Of a stretch of DNA of 64,000 nt, positions 20,001-28,350 are shown piece by piece. Both the position numbers and the translations under genes were made by a program. The notes under the pieces were generated by a model. That model made no database searches. It was not told the origin of the DNA and was given only the letters and a program-made list of their open reading frames with translations. The stretch's first letter is position 1; each line of letters begins with the position of its first letter. Origin of the DNA: Tetrapisispora phaffii CBS 4417 (lineage: Eukaryota > Ascomycota > Saccharomycetes > Saccharomycetales > Saccharomycetaceae); the NCBI RefSeq assembly GCF_000236905.1, contig NC_016520.1, positions 558,001-622,000 on the forward strand, read 5' to 3'.

Positions 20001-20117
20001 AGCATGCTTAACTTCCAATTCATCTTGGTTTTCGAACTTCATTGGATCCCCATTTATACCTAACACATTGGTGTCTTCTAAATCATCCACATTCAATGTC
20101 GATTCCGAGTTATCCAT
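17046..20117 (-). CDS. SWI3: Swi3, SWI/SNF chromatin remodelling subunit
   Basis: Scaffold subunit of the SWI/SNF complex. The 1023-residue protein has a very acidic, Asn/Gln-rich N-terminal half ending in a run of Asp/Glu at about 475-490. A SWIRM domain follows at about 505-605 (HKIVIPSYSRWFDLNKINAL), then a SANT domain at about 724-775 (TWTKDELKALLNGIQKYGVD) and a Leu/Lys/Glu-rich coiled coil at about 880-940. S. cerevisiae Swi3 has 825 residues, so the acidic N-terminal extension is about 200 residues longer here. The gene is divergent from KRE9, fitting YJL176C and YJL174W. Confidence 0.95.
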   Translation of the reverse strand: MDNSESTLNVDDLEDTNVLGINGDPMKFENQDELEVKHADDDGVEDQMDMDVADDELLGNVSLENGHDSMDVDAGEGEVIESDNKSNVQAVQGVDNKENEKDYDSNEKNLESKEANNDFVRDAEYKENINGGDNQDDSVDIHNNAKELENIQNESNGESQDDQNGNESEKEGDLQQQEQEIEPLNFDEKEKLEDSFQIEQERKGFQDKLQNNVEDEDEKENRTGNEYQNAEKNEYQNEDENASQSESELKSHDIREQINDDSIDLQAAGQEPKSNEIDTELTNSAMLPNVETDKLILNQDNTQNDIDYPASNDITAVPEVNNHTTFEHSEKTADKDIDDAHDVANETQNKDTVESHEITNGTQQKDVSEVSVQEIGDKINNEHFGQTVLKNNENNSESPDVASKDETHLFDTQNNKQNEDGLERKLDTYAMNSKSPNPVKNDGIIDNNVVETDANHSEEEQNKANDQEEEDDEDDDDDDVDMFNENSKDEEDPSKDKRSEAEKLYIPQSHKIVIPSYSRWFDLNKINALEKKSLPEFFTKRIASKTPQVYVKYRNFMVNTYRINPNEYFTVTAARRNISGDAAALFRVHKFLMKWGLINYQVAAELLPKPFEPPLTKLYKVSHDAPKGLFPFESYKPSVQLPDMVKLKKMMDLDENSPGLGKYLSEAKRKFDEVTDFSDETNKSLVENKIQSPTGAEDSLVSGRLIKRPKILDEVENINSKNPVTWTKDELKALLNGIQKYGVDWYKIAKGVGNKTPEHCILKFIQLPIEDKYLYNEMNGADKSDLGPIKFAPHLPFSKADNPILSTIAFLVGLVNPSVVQSMTNRAITKIAEEEEEKAASEQVKENYNDTSGSVNEGSEIALASVGIRSHIFKTHEERKLNSISNQLIASQLEKVDMKLKLLDNIEKSLELEKKALQVQQEEIFLQKLSLAKHSMSVYNKFNELVELTELGEDSEKLVTILDDIKASLSNPPVISFGSRDESSKDDESITNDDKNVKNKHGSIENFKPVSLASPQSYRYWSA

Positions 20118-20546
20118 TAAAAGTCAACTATTATGTTACTGATTCTATTATTATTATTATTATTATTACTATTATTAGTTATGTTTTATACTTAATGCAA
20201 TAACCCCCCATAAAATATTCACAGTAAGTCAAGCAAAAATCAATATTACAATCTTAGTAACCGGTCTTATAACCACTACTAAATACCAAGCTATGAATTA
20301 ATTCTTCACAACTCCATGCACTAAGTTGAATTATCTAGTGCTCCTCTATTGAACTAATAAATGTAAACATTATTCTTCACCTTAAGTATTAGAATTTATC
20401 TAGTTCTTATTATTATTATCGTTGTTATTGTAAAATCTATATATATTATGCTGAACACAAAAACAATAATTAAAAAAATCATACACGATTCGTAAACTAT
20501 GATTACTCTAAAATAAAGGGTACCCGGACAAAATTATATAAGTCAT

Positions 20547-20593
20547 CACGTGATTGTAAGGCACGTGACACATCGTTTGTTCTAGCCGGGTAA
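20547..20593. promoter_or_regulatory. Two CACGTG boxes and a Reb1 site
   Basis: TCACGTGA (20546-20553) and GCACGTGA (20561-20568) match the Cbf1/Pho4-type E-box. CGGGTAA (20587-20593) is the reverse complement of the Reb1 core TTACCCG. All lie in the middle of the divergent promoter, a typical place for nucleosome-clearing factors. Confidence 0.6.
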
Positions 20594-20775
20594 TGAAATG
20601 TTTTTTGCTTTTGCTTCTTTTTTTGAAAAATAAATCATACTCAAAGTGAGCAAGCATATATAAAGCATAATAATTTATAGTCAAAGTAAAAAGCATAGTA
20701 ATCATCTAAGCAAAATATTACTATATTTAAAGGTTTTTATACTTAGATCATTATTACTTGATTCAATAAATACCA

Positions 20776-20776
20776 T

Positions 20777-20809
<33 letters not shown>

Positions 20810-20811
20810 CA
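20776..20811. repeat. TA dinucleotide repeat
   Basis: A run of almost pure TA, interrupted once, in the KRE9 promoter about 115 bp before the start codon. It could act as a TATA element and is likely to vary in length. Confidence 0.8.
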
Positions 20812-20924
20812 TTCCTTTTATTTCCTATAACAAGAAAGCATTCACTAAAATAACAACAGAAAACGTTAAACTTGAAAGAATTAAAGCAATCCATTGTTTG
20901 ATTTAATTTGAAAAAAAAATAATT

Positions 20925-21737
20925 ATGATTTTTAAGGTATTATTTTTTATATTCACTTTAATTTCTTTTGTGTTGGGTGATGTTGAACCATATAGGCCAG
21001 TGAAAAATTCTGTATTCACTCCAAACAATGGTATAGTCTCGATTGAAATCGATTGGATTGACAACAATGCATATCCATCCATGTCAAAATTCTCATATTT
21101 TTCATTCGTTCTAGAGACAGGTCCTAATACTAACATTCATCCTGTCGCAACTTTAGATTCTGAAATTCGTTTAGAAGATATAGATCTTTCATCTTCCGGT
21201 ACGTATAGTTACACTGTGTCATTCCCTAGTTCCCGAACTGGTGATGGTCAATATTATATTCAAATTTATGGTTTTGTTGAAGGGGAAGGTTCCACAATTC
21301 ATTACACTCCAAGATTCACTCTTGCATCAATGACTGGCTCCACGTCTTACACGTACACAGATTCCACACAACCAGTTCCACAAACTTCTATTGTCACTTC
21401 AACAAGTACGAATAGTATTAATTCTGCATCTTTTTCAATACCATACTATTCACAATCCGGTGTGTCTAGATTCGCTCCAATGCAAACTCCACCAGTTTCT
21501 ACCGTAACTGCAACAACATGGACAAGAAGATTTCCAACTAGTGGAGTCACCTATTATACTTCATTGAGTACAAAGGTTGTGCAACAAACTACAATCACTG
21601 CAGGTTGGTCTGGTTCAGTCACTAGTGACGTTAACTACGCCACAAGAGCAGCTATGCCTTCTGATAATGGTAGCTGGTATAATCCATCTCAAAGAATATC
21701 GTTAACTCCAAGAAAAGTAAACTATAGAAAAATTTAA
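20925..21737 (+). CDS. KRE9: Kre9/Knh1 family beta-1,6-glucan assembly protein
   Basis: Secreted O-glycosylated protein needed for beta-1,6-glucan in the cell wall. The 270-residue product starts with a hydrophobic signal peptide (MIFKVLFFIFTLISFVLG, probable cleavage before DVEPY). A conserved core with FSYFSFVLETGPNTN and YYIQIYGFVEG follows, then a Ser/Thr-rich stretch, and the protein ends with the basic tail typical of Kre9 (SLTPRKVNYRKI). S. cerevisiae Kre9 has 276 residues and Knh1 268. The neighbours SWI3 and STE3 agree with YJL174W rather than with KNH1. Confidence 0.9.
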   Translation: MIFKVLFFIFTLISFVLGDVEPYRPVKNSVFTPNNGIVSIEIDWIDNNAYPSMSKFSYFSFVLETGPNTNIHPVATLDSEIRLEDIDLSSSGTYSYTVSFPSSRTGDGQYYIQIYGFVEGEGSTIHYTPRFTLASMTGSTSYTYTDSTQPVPQTSIVTSTSTNSINSASFSIPYYSQSGVSRFAPMQTPPVSTVTATTWTRRFPTSGVTYYTSLSTKVVQQTTITAGWSGSVTSDVNYATRAAMPSDNGSWYNPSQRISLTPRKVNYRKI

Positions 21738-21838
21738 TTATGTTCATTAAGTTTTGATTTCCTATTATTATCTCCATAAAAATATACATTATTGTATAAG
21801 TTTATGTACATTTATATATTTTTACATCATCATATATA

Positions 21839-23200
21839 TTACTCTTTCCTTTCCAATTTAAAATGATAATCTAAGTCATTACCTGAGTGGATTTCATTAT
21901 CACTTTCTTGTTCAATAACATTCTCATTTCTGACATTACGGTTTCCTCTAATGACTCTGATTGGAATAAATGAGTTATCATTATTACCAACATATGTTTC
22001 GATACTTTCTTTATTAGATGATGCTGAACTGCTGGAAAATCTAATCTCTTCTTTGCTTATATCGTTATAAAAAATTGCCTTTGCTTCTTGCTCAACTGGT
22101 GTACTTACGGTGCTGTTATACAGATAGTTCACTTCACTAACCATGCTATTATCGGTACCAGTATTAGACCATACTCTATCCAAATTGTAATCATCAACAT
22201 AGTTACTTCTAGCTGATATCGGGTATATTTTGTTGAATATTTCTCCAACTTTACTGTCTTTATTGACCGTTGGTTTAAGTTTTTTGAATAATTCTACAAT
22301 GAAACCTAATTTCATTGAGTATAATATTCTTTCATACATATTTAAAGCATCTGATCCTAGTCCAAATATGATGAAAACCAAATATGACATTAAGATATAC
22401 AACCAAATATTGTATAATGGCCTACCTGGATCAAACCTAATTATGATATTCCATGATGAGTTTGAATGTGTCGATTTAAAATCGAAATTCTTCTGTAAAT
22501 TTTGTAGATCTTGAACAAATGTATATATTGAGAATGGAAACATGACTAAGATAATAAGTAAACAAAATATTAACAATCTCACAAACCTAGCTAGATTTAA
22601 ACCAGAATTGGTACAGTGTAAAATATCCTTAACATCCTTTTTCTTTTTATAGAAAATGTATAATAGAGATATAGCATATATGGTACCAACAAGAGCCCAA
22701 ATCAGCATCCACATAGTGTAAAGAACTGTAGTAATCCACGATGGTGTAAGTAAATTTTGACAACCGCTGTATCTAGCAATACCATACCTGAATACTTGTA
22801 AAATATACGAGAAACCCATTACACATATCGGTGTTATTAAACTAATAGACAAATCTATGACAATTCTTTTCCACGAATCCCATTCTAATAAGACTTGGTC
22901 AGCCTTTAGAATATAATGAAGGTTATAAACAATATTTGTCACTGAACAAGAAATACCAATATTAGCACCCATTTGCAATTTTGTCATAATATCACACCAG
23001 ATTTTCCCATCCCAATTAGTAGCAAAATCACTATTACTCCATATTGCAGAATCTACAATTGATTTTATATTCATAAGTGTTAACCATATCAGTAAAATAA
23101 CAGCTGGGATATTTTTAGAATGTGAATGCCATATAAATGGCGGAATTAGAAGAATTAGTGCGACCGTACTTAATCCAATTATATTAGATTCATATGACAT
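21839..23200 (-). CDS. STE3: Ste3, a-factor pheromone receptor
   Basis: G-protein-coupled receptor for a-factor, produced in alpha cells. The 453-residue protein has seven hydrophobic segments in the first 290 residues and a hydrophilic, Ser/Asn-rich C-terminal tail for down-regulation. Recognisable Ste3 segments include NWDGKIWCDIMTKLQMGANI, ARYSGCQNLLTPSW and the FDPGRPLYNIW motif before the last membrane span. S. cerevisiae Ste3 (YKL178C) has 470 residues. An alpha1/Mcm1-like site and two TGAAACA elements lie upstream, agreeing with alpha-specific, pheromone-inducible expression. The next gene in the same orientation upstream is ASG7. Confidence 0.95.
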   Translation of the reverse strand: MSYESNIIGLSTVALILLIPPFIWHSHSKNIPAVILLIWLTLMNIKSIVDSAIWSNSDFATNWDGKIWCDIMTKLQMGANIGISCSVTNIVYNLHYILKADQVLLEWDSWKRIVIDLSISLITPICVMGFSYILQVFRYGIARYSGCQNLLTPSWITTVLYTMWMLIWALVGTIYAISLLYIFYKKKKDVKDILHCTNSGLNLARFVRLLIFCLLIILVMFPFSIYTFVQDLQNLQKNFDFKSTHSNSSWNIIIRFDPGRPLYNIWLYILMSYLVFIIFGLGSDALNMYERILYSMKLGFIVELFKKLKPTVNKDSKVGEIFNKIYPISARSNYVDDYNLDRVWSNTGTDNSMVSEVNYLYNSTVSTPVEQEAKAIFYNDISKEEIRFSSSSASSNKESIETYVGNNDNSFIPIRVIRGNRNVRNENVIEQESDNEIHSGNDLDYHFKLERKE

Positions 23201-23392
23201 ATTTCGATGTTAATTTATTATATATTAATTTGTTGTATGGTCATGTTTAAAGGTTCAACTATTAGCCGAAAAAGCATTACAAACTCATAAACATTGTGAC
23301 ATTAATTCTCATTCATGGCTCGGTTTATATATTATTTTACAAGACTTTCATCATTAGTTTTAGCAGCAAAAATGTTTTAAATTAGGACCAGT

Positions 23393-23399
23393 TGAAACA
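23393..23399 (+). promoter_or_regulatory. Pheromone response element
   Basis: An exact TGAAACA (Ste12 site) 193 bp before the STE3 start. A second exact copy is at 23644-23650. Confidence 0.5.
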
Positions 23400-23551
23400 G
23401 TCTAATTAAAGGCTTGCATTATTTAGTCTCCTAAAATTCATTTCTTTTATGGGTAATGATCATTGAAAGATTACCATTGTCTATTTTAACCTTTTATGAA
23501 TATCAATGCATGATGTTCATTGTTCGGTAACGCTTAAGTATAAAATAACAC

Positions 23552-23573
23552 TTTCCTAATCGGTGTCACAATG
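23552..23573 (-). promoter_or_regulatory. Candidate alpha1/Mcm1 (QP') site of STE3
   Basis: TTTCCTAATCGG (P'-like Mcm1 half) is followed directly by TGTCACAATG (Q-like alpha1 half), the composite layout of S. cerevisiae alpha-specific genes. It lies about 350 bp upstream of the STE3 start. The Mcm1 half is degenerate, as expected for a site that needs alpha1. Confidence 0.6.
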
Positions 23574-24094
23574 AATTTTACCGACATCGCACGTAAAAAA
23601 ACACATCAACAAAAAAAATCTCAGACAAAAAATGAAAAAATCTTGAAACAGAGTATTTGTATAGCAACAGTTAGTTCTCAATAATGATAAATGGTTACCT
23701 ATATTAATAATGTAAATAAAAACACATTATTGCCAAAAGGCTTGATTATTATACTGTACTACATCATATATGCATTGAAGATGGTTAAAGATATTGAAAA
23801 TAATTTTAGCTGTAGATACGTGAGGAACACATTAAAATGTTTTTTTTTGTCAGCGATGCCATATTAAAAAAAAAAAAATTTAGGCTCAATTAAAACCAGA
23901 TTTGTGATCTTAGTTAATTTGATTTTTCTTAAAAGCGTAATTTGATTAATGATATTAGACGGCTTATTGACCAGTAAGTATATCAAATGTCGACTTTAAG
24001 AAAAAATACTAATAAACTGTATCTCGTTGTACTTCTTTTGTTATTATTAAGCAATCCACATTCTCATAGACATCAATCGATTATACTACCTTGC

Positions 24095-24664
24095 TTATTT
24101 GGTAGATTTTTTAAGTGTTAATACCAAAAATATAATTATAATGATGTATGAGACAACACCTAACAATGATCTTAAAGCCCAAGCAATAATGCTTCTTCTT
24201 ATTTCGTAATGTGAATTAACAATACTTTCAGAAACCTTCGTAATTAACTTTTCTCTACATAGGGCAAGATTCGAACCTGATATTGAGCCTTTTCTATTTC
24301 TTTCAGTTTCGATGGAATGCATTGTGTTCTCTGAAGTTACATCAATATATTGTTCATCCAACATTTGATGAATCTCAAAAGCAGTTGGAAGATCTTCCAG
24401 ATCAATTGCTTCATGATCAATTTCTGAATTTACATACATATATGGCCATATGTATAAGTAGATCAAAAATAGCCAGGATATAGGCAATAAAAATCCAACA
24501 ATAAACAATTTAGGAATAAATTTAATATATTTCTTGCTTATATTACATGATTGGCATTGACAATAACATTTATGACTGAGAGAGGAATTGTATTCTTTAG
24601 TCTCGTTCACTTCGAAGGTATCAAAGATATTTTCCATTTTGTAAGTTGTATTTTTGATGGGCAT
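24095..24664 (-). CDS. ASG7: Asg7, a-specific regulator of pheromone signalling
   Basis: Membrane protein made in a cells that, with Ste3, dampens G-beta (Ste4) signalling after mating. The product shows a CYCQCQSCNISKKYIKFIPK segment before a first hydrophobic span (LFIVGFLLPISWLFLIYLYI), a hydrophilic middle region, and a second span near the C-terminus (LLGVVSYIIIIIFLVL). Identification rests on this pattern, on position between STE3 and SET2 (YJL170C beside YJL168C), and on a textbook alpha2/Mcm1 operator upstream. The open frame extends to a TTG at 24703. The first ATG (24664) gives 190 residues, but a TATA-like TATATAATG abuts it, so the next ATG (24637, MENIFDTFEV) may be the true start. 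Confidence 0.85.
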   Translation of the reverse strand: MPIKNTTYKMENIFDTFEVNETKEYNSSLSHKCYCQCQSCNISKKYIKFIPKLFIVGFLLPISWLFLIYLYIWPYMYVNSEIDHEAIDLEDLPTAFEIHQMLDEQYIDVTSENTMHSIETERNRKGSISGSNLALCREKLITKVSESIVNSHYEIRRSIIAWALRSLLGVVSYIIIIIFLVLTLKKSTK

Positions 24665-24799
24665 TATATAAACACAATTTATTGAACTTGCATGATTTAA
24701 CAATACAATCCATCACATATAATAGAAATTTTTATTCAAGGATAATGGTTTACTTAAATACATCTCATCTCAATTTTTAAGGTCATATGTATTTTATAT

Positions 24800-24806
24800 T
24801 GTTTCA
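24800..24806 (-). promoter_or_regulatory. Pheromone response element next to operator
   Basis: TGTTTCA, i.e. TGAAACA on the minus strand, directly adjoins the alpha2/Mcm1 operator. Ste12 acting with Mcm1 at a-specific genes is established in S. cerevisiae. Another exact copy is at 25012-25018. Confidence 0.55.
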
Positions 24807-24807
24807 G

Positions 24808-24838
24808 TTGTAAATTTCCTAATTAGGTAATTACACGA
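24808..24838. promoter_or_regulatory. alpha2/Mcm1 operator (a-specific gene operator)
   Basis: The Mcm1 box CCTAATTAGG (24818-24827) is a perfect CC(A/T)6GG. It is flanked by alpha2 half sites: TTGTAAAT (24808-24815) on one side, and AATTACACG (24829-24837), which reads CGTGTAATT on the other strand and matches CRTGTAAWT exactly. Spacing and orientation equal the S. cerevisiae operator. It lies 144-174 bp upstream of ASG7. Confidence 0.9.
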
Positions 24839-25092
24839 TCTGAAACTGACATGATATCACGGGAACAATTTTTTGTTACTGAAATTTATAAATAACCTAA
24901 CATTTTCGAAAATGAATGAATATTTTGTATTGGTATTACTATGAAAAGTCAACTAATGTAAAATTGAAACCTTATATATCCATTGAGATATAGACATTAT
25001 CTGAATTTGGTTGAAACAAACGTAATATTAATGCAATTTATTATATAGATATGTATACAATTTAGTTTAATGATGTTGGCGTAGCAGTCAAC

Positions 25093-27216
25093 TCAGACAG
25101 TCTTTGATCTCTTTTTCTCATTATATTTTATTATAAACTTTTCCATATATCCTTTAACAAAAGATTTAACCTTTGCAAGCTTCTCAGAACTAGGCTTCTC
25201 TGGAGGAGTTTTATCGGCGTTCTTCTTCAACTCTTTTGCAGTTAAGGTCTTGACAATATCTCTTGCGCAATTTTTTATATGGTCATGGCTCAAGTTATGC
25301 TGATCTTTATATTTTTTTAATATATTTGGAACGAAAGTTGCAAAGTACTTGTTCCATTTGTGTTCGAGGACCTCTTGTTTATTCTTTGATATCTTCTTTT
25401 TCTTTTTTTCTTCTCCCTGCATTGTCACTTCCATATCCTTCATTGCAGCTAATTGTTTCTGATTATTAGCTTCCTCAATAATTTTTGCAAGGTCATCTCT
25501 CATTCTGGTTTCTTGCTCGAATTTTTCTTTTAATAATATTTCTTCCTGAAGTTTAGCTTCATCTAACGCTTTCTGCTCTTGCTCGATTCTCAATTTCTTC
25601 TTTACTTCATATTCCTCATCGGGAACCCAATTTCTTTTAACTCTTTTATTTAGACGATTATCACTGCCAGATGGACTGTTATGTAAATTATTGTAACTTC
25701 TATTAGCCAATTTATTGACGTTTGGATTAGAATGAACTTTAAATATATTAGAGGTCGAATTTGGAGGATTGTGAAGCTTTGTTTTCAATTGGGCATTATA
25801 GTACATAGGACGGCCATTCTCATGGATAATTTCCCATCCATGAGGCAGTTTAATCCTCCTTAGATCAATCATACCACCTTTGTTACTATCATTGAACTCT
25901 TTCTTTGAAATTCTATTGTAGGTCTCATAGCTATTCCACTTTTCCAATAATTCATTACCAATTTTTGAAAGTTCTGGTTCCGCTGATATTATTTTCGATA
26001 TTTCTTTATCAATCTGAGATGATGTTATACCATTTTTAGTTGATTTTGGAAGTCTAAGTAGAAACTCCAATATTTGAGCTACTAATTCAATATCCTTTAT
26101 ATAAACCTTCAATAACTTTGCAAAACAACTATATCCATGAAATTTAATCACTTGTGTCAATAGAGTTTCATCTAATATGTCAAATAATCTACCAAGTAAC
26201 TTCTTACCAATATATTCATTATCAATTTGTAGAAGAACAGACATGACTTTAGCTACTTCATCCATAGAGAAACAAGCCGAAAGCTCCAAAGATTCTACGA
26301 AATCCATATTGATATTATTTGCAACTTGTTTTTCAATTTTTATACCTTGAGCTTTCATTTCTTTTATCCATTTTTCTCCATCGAAGATCTGAACACCCAA
26401 GGCATCAGCATAATTCTTTGGCAATAATGATGCTGAATCAGTTTGTGTTTTACCACCCATGTAACCTATACAGTTTGATTCACCACAGTAACATTTTTGA
26501 GCTGTGGCACCATATCTATCGACATTGTAGTCAAATGTTATTTCTTCACCTTTTGAAATCCTCCTCTTTGCAAAAATACCCATTCTTAACTTACCTGCGA
26601 CTTCCCATTTATTTACATATGCGTTAGGGTTACATGAATGGTTGCAAAATCTGGCCAAAGCACCTTTAATCGTTGCATCAATGAATTCGCCACTTTGAAG
26701 CATCATAAAGTAAAAATGCTTGAAACCCCTCTGATCGTATTCAATCAATCTCTCTCTAAATTCATTTTCTTCGATAACTTCACCTTTATATTCATATATA
26801 AATTGATTTTCCTCTAAATCTGAATTTGCTCGTACACCGTAACCTTTAAGTTCAGTTTTGAATATAGAGATATCAGCATATTCTTTCTTCTGAAATTTTT
26901 GATTTTCACAATTATCACCACAGGTATTACATAAGCCATTGACACACTCTATCAAAGTCAATCTATTAATACAGTCCGAATACTCGGAACAAGCCTTATT
27001 ACGACCATCTTCGAACTCTTCATAACAGTCACATTCCATGAATTCATTATTTTTTGCATTACCAATATTTTTCGAAGCATATTTACAATCATCCAAGACA
27101 ATAAACGATCTTAAAGCCTCTTCAGTTTTATCTTCTTGTCCAGAAAAATCTTTCAATCCTGATACCCCTTTGGACGAAATAGCTGCGGAATGTTCTTGTG
27201 ATGGAGTTACTGACAT
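25093..27216 (-). CDS. SET2: Set2, histone H3 lysine 36 methyltransferase
   Basis: Methylates H3K36 during transcription elongation while bound to phosphorylated RNA polymerase II. The 707-residue protein shows the full Set2 architecture. A Cys-rich AWS region lies at about 63-115. The SET domain (about 120-235) has NHSCNPNAYVNKW at about 192 and EEITFDYN, and the post-SET CYCGESNCIG follows at about 240. A WW domain is at about 455-485 (LPHGWEIIHENGRPMYYN), then a charged coiled coil, and an SRI domain from about 620 (WNKYFATFVPNILKKYKDQH). S. cerevisiae Set2 has 733 residues. The gene corresponds to YJL168C. It is divergent from ZRT3. Confidence 0.96.
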   Translation of the reverse strand: MSVTPSQEHSAAISSKGVSGLKDFSGQEDKTEEALRSFIVLDDCKYASKNIGNAKNNEFMECDCYEEFEDGRNKACSEYSDCINRLTLIECVNGLCNTCGDNCENQKFQKKEYADISIFKTELKGYGVRANSDLEENQFIYEYKGEVIEENEFRERLIEYDQRGFKHFYFMMLQSGEFIDATIKGALARFCNHSCNPNAYVNKWEVAGKLRMGIFAKRRISKGEEITFDYNVDRYGATAQKCYCGESNCIGYMGGKTQTDSASLLPKNYADALGVQIFDGEKWIKEMKAQGIKIEKQVANNINMDFVESLELSACFSMDEVAKVMSVLLQIDNEYIGKKLLGRLFDILDETLLTQVIKFHGYSCFAKLLKVYIKDIELVAQILEFLLRLPKSTKNGITSSQIDKEISKIISAEPELSKIGNELLEKWNSYETYNRISKKEFNDSNKGGMIDLRRIKLPHGWEIIHENGRPMYYNAQLKTKLHNPPNSTSNIFKVHSNPNVNKLANRSYNNLHNSPSGSDNRLNKRVKRNWVPDEEYEVKKKLRIEQEQKALDEAKLQEEILLKEKFEQETRMRDDLAKIIEEANNQKQLAAMKDMEVTMQGEEKKKKKISKNKQEVLEHKWNKYFATFVPNILKKYKDQHNLSHDHIKNCARDIVKTLTAKELKKNADKTPPEKPSSEKLAKVKSFVKGYMEKFIIKYNEKKRSKTV

Positions 27217-28350
27217 ATTGACACCTTTATATTCCCAATTTCCTCAAATAAATATTGAAATACTTAGTACCAACGCAACTTGAACTATTTTCGCCTGTGT
27301 ATTATTACACTCTTTAATTCTTATGGGTATAAAAAATAATTAAGCAGGAAATAACAAACTGTATCCCCTTGTTCAATAACAATCGGATAGATCTAAAATG
27401 TCTATGAATTAAGGCAAAAAATATAAATGATATTCATTCCATATCTTTAACTTGAATTCATTTTGCCTTTCAACTCATTGCATATTTTTGTTTTTCATTA
27501 TTTCTTCGAATATATAATATTAACATCTTTAATATTGAAAGGAAGAAAACAAAGAGACACAGCTCGTACTTTACGATATCACATAGATTCAATGAGTAGC
27601 ATGGGGGATTTTAATGAAGAGAAAGGCATTTATACCAAAGATATTGAAACTGAATCGTTATATTCATATGATTAACATCAACACTCTTATTAGTAAATAC
27701 TTAATTATTTTTGTTTTTGCCTCTTCAGAGCAAATATTGTCTTGTTCTCTTGGATGTGCCTTTAACAATGGGCTAATCAATTTCTCATACACCCGCATTT
27801 TCGAATTATTTTTAAGTTCTCTGTTTTTAATACAGCTCCAAAGCAAAGACACAGAATGAATTATGTCGTTACTTAAAATATATACTATAGTCTTACTATC
27901 TAAAATAAGCCATATATCTGGTTTTTAAAGATCACTTATCAGTGATCAATATTTTGATGTCACTTTCTAACAGAGCTTCATTTTTTAATGATTAAGGTTT
28001 TTTAAAGGTTTTTAGAGAGGAATAGGTCCGCGCGAAAGAAAGCTAATTATACAAAAAGGTATCAACATTAAAAAGGATTGAAAGGAAAAATTATAACAGT
28101 ATATAGTTATAAATATTTGTAATTAAAGTTCAAAATAATTGATAATCTATTTATATAATAAAGGGAAAGGTTTTTACTATATAAACTTGTTGCAAAAAAA
28201 ATTATAGCTTGCTATAATACTATTCAAGTGTTACTTTAGGTCAATTCCTCTTATATAATACCATAGTGGTTCTAGTTAACATTATAGTTGCCGGGAAGGT
28301 TTATTTATTTTTGTTAATTCTACTGCTGTTGAAGAAACTGCTGTTTGATC
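27217..28350. other. Divergent promoter region SET2/ZRT3
   Basis: About 1.1 kb without a credible gene; small open frames at 27463-27859 on both strands overlap each other and show no protein features. An exact SBF-type CGCGAAA is at 28031-28037. No exact Zap1 element ACCTTNAAGGT was found, although ZRT3 is a Zap1 target in S. cerevisiae. Confidence 0.6.

Larger units (their letters stand above)
20118..20924. other. Divergent promoter region SWI3/KRE9
   Basis: About 800 bp with a TTA-rich trinucleotide run (20146-20176), two CACGTG boxes, a Reb1 site, and a TA dinucleotide run (about 20776-20811). The minus-strand open frame at 20508-20705 overlaps the regulatory motifs and is not credible. 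Confidence 0.65.
23201..24094 (-). other. Promoter region of STE3
   Basis: About 890 bp between STE3 and ASG7. It holds TGAAACA elements and the alpha1/Mcm1-like site listed separately, with poly-A and poly-T runs around 23620-23880. No gene seen. Confidence 0.65.
24665..25092 (-). other. Promoter region of ASG7
   Basis: AT-rich spacer between ASG7 and the SET2 stop. It holds an a-specific gene operator (24808-24838) and two TGAAACA elements (24800-24806 on the minus strand, 25012-25018 on the plus strand). Confidence 0.7.

Noticed and set aside
24262..24280. tRNA B-box-like sequence GATTCGAACC (minus strand GGTTCGAATC)
   Set aside because: It lies within the ASG7 coding region, and no A box or acceptor stem can be drawn at the required distance.
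27463..27859. Small open frames between SET2 and ZRT3
   Set aside because: They overlap each other on both strands, show no domain or bias and lie in a divergent promoter.
27900..28340. Zap1 zinc-response element upstream of ZRT3
   Set aside because: Several AAGGTTT-type half matches occur, but none reaches the ACCTTNAAGGT consensus.
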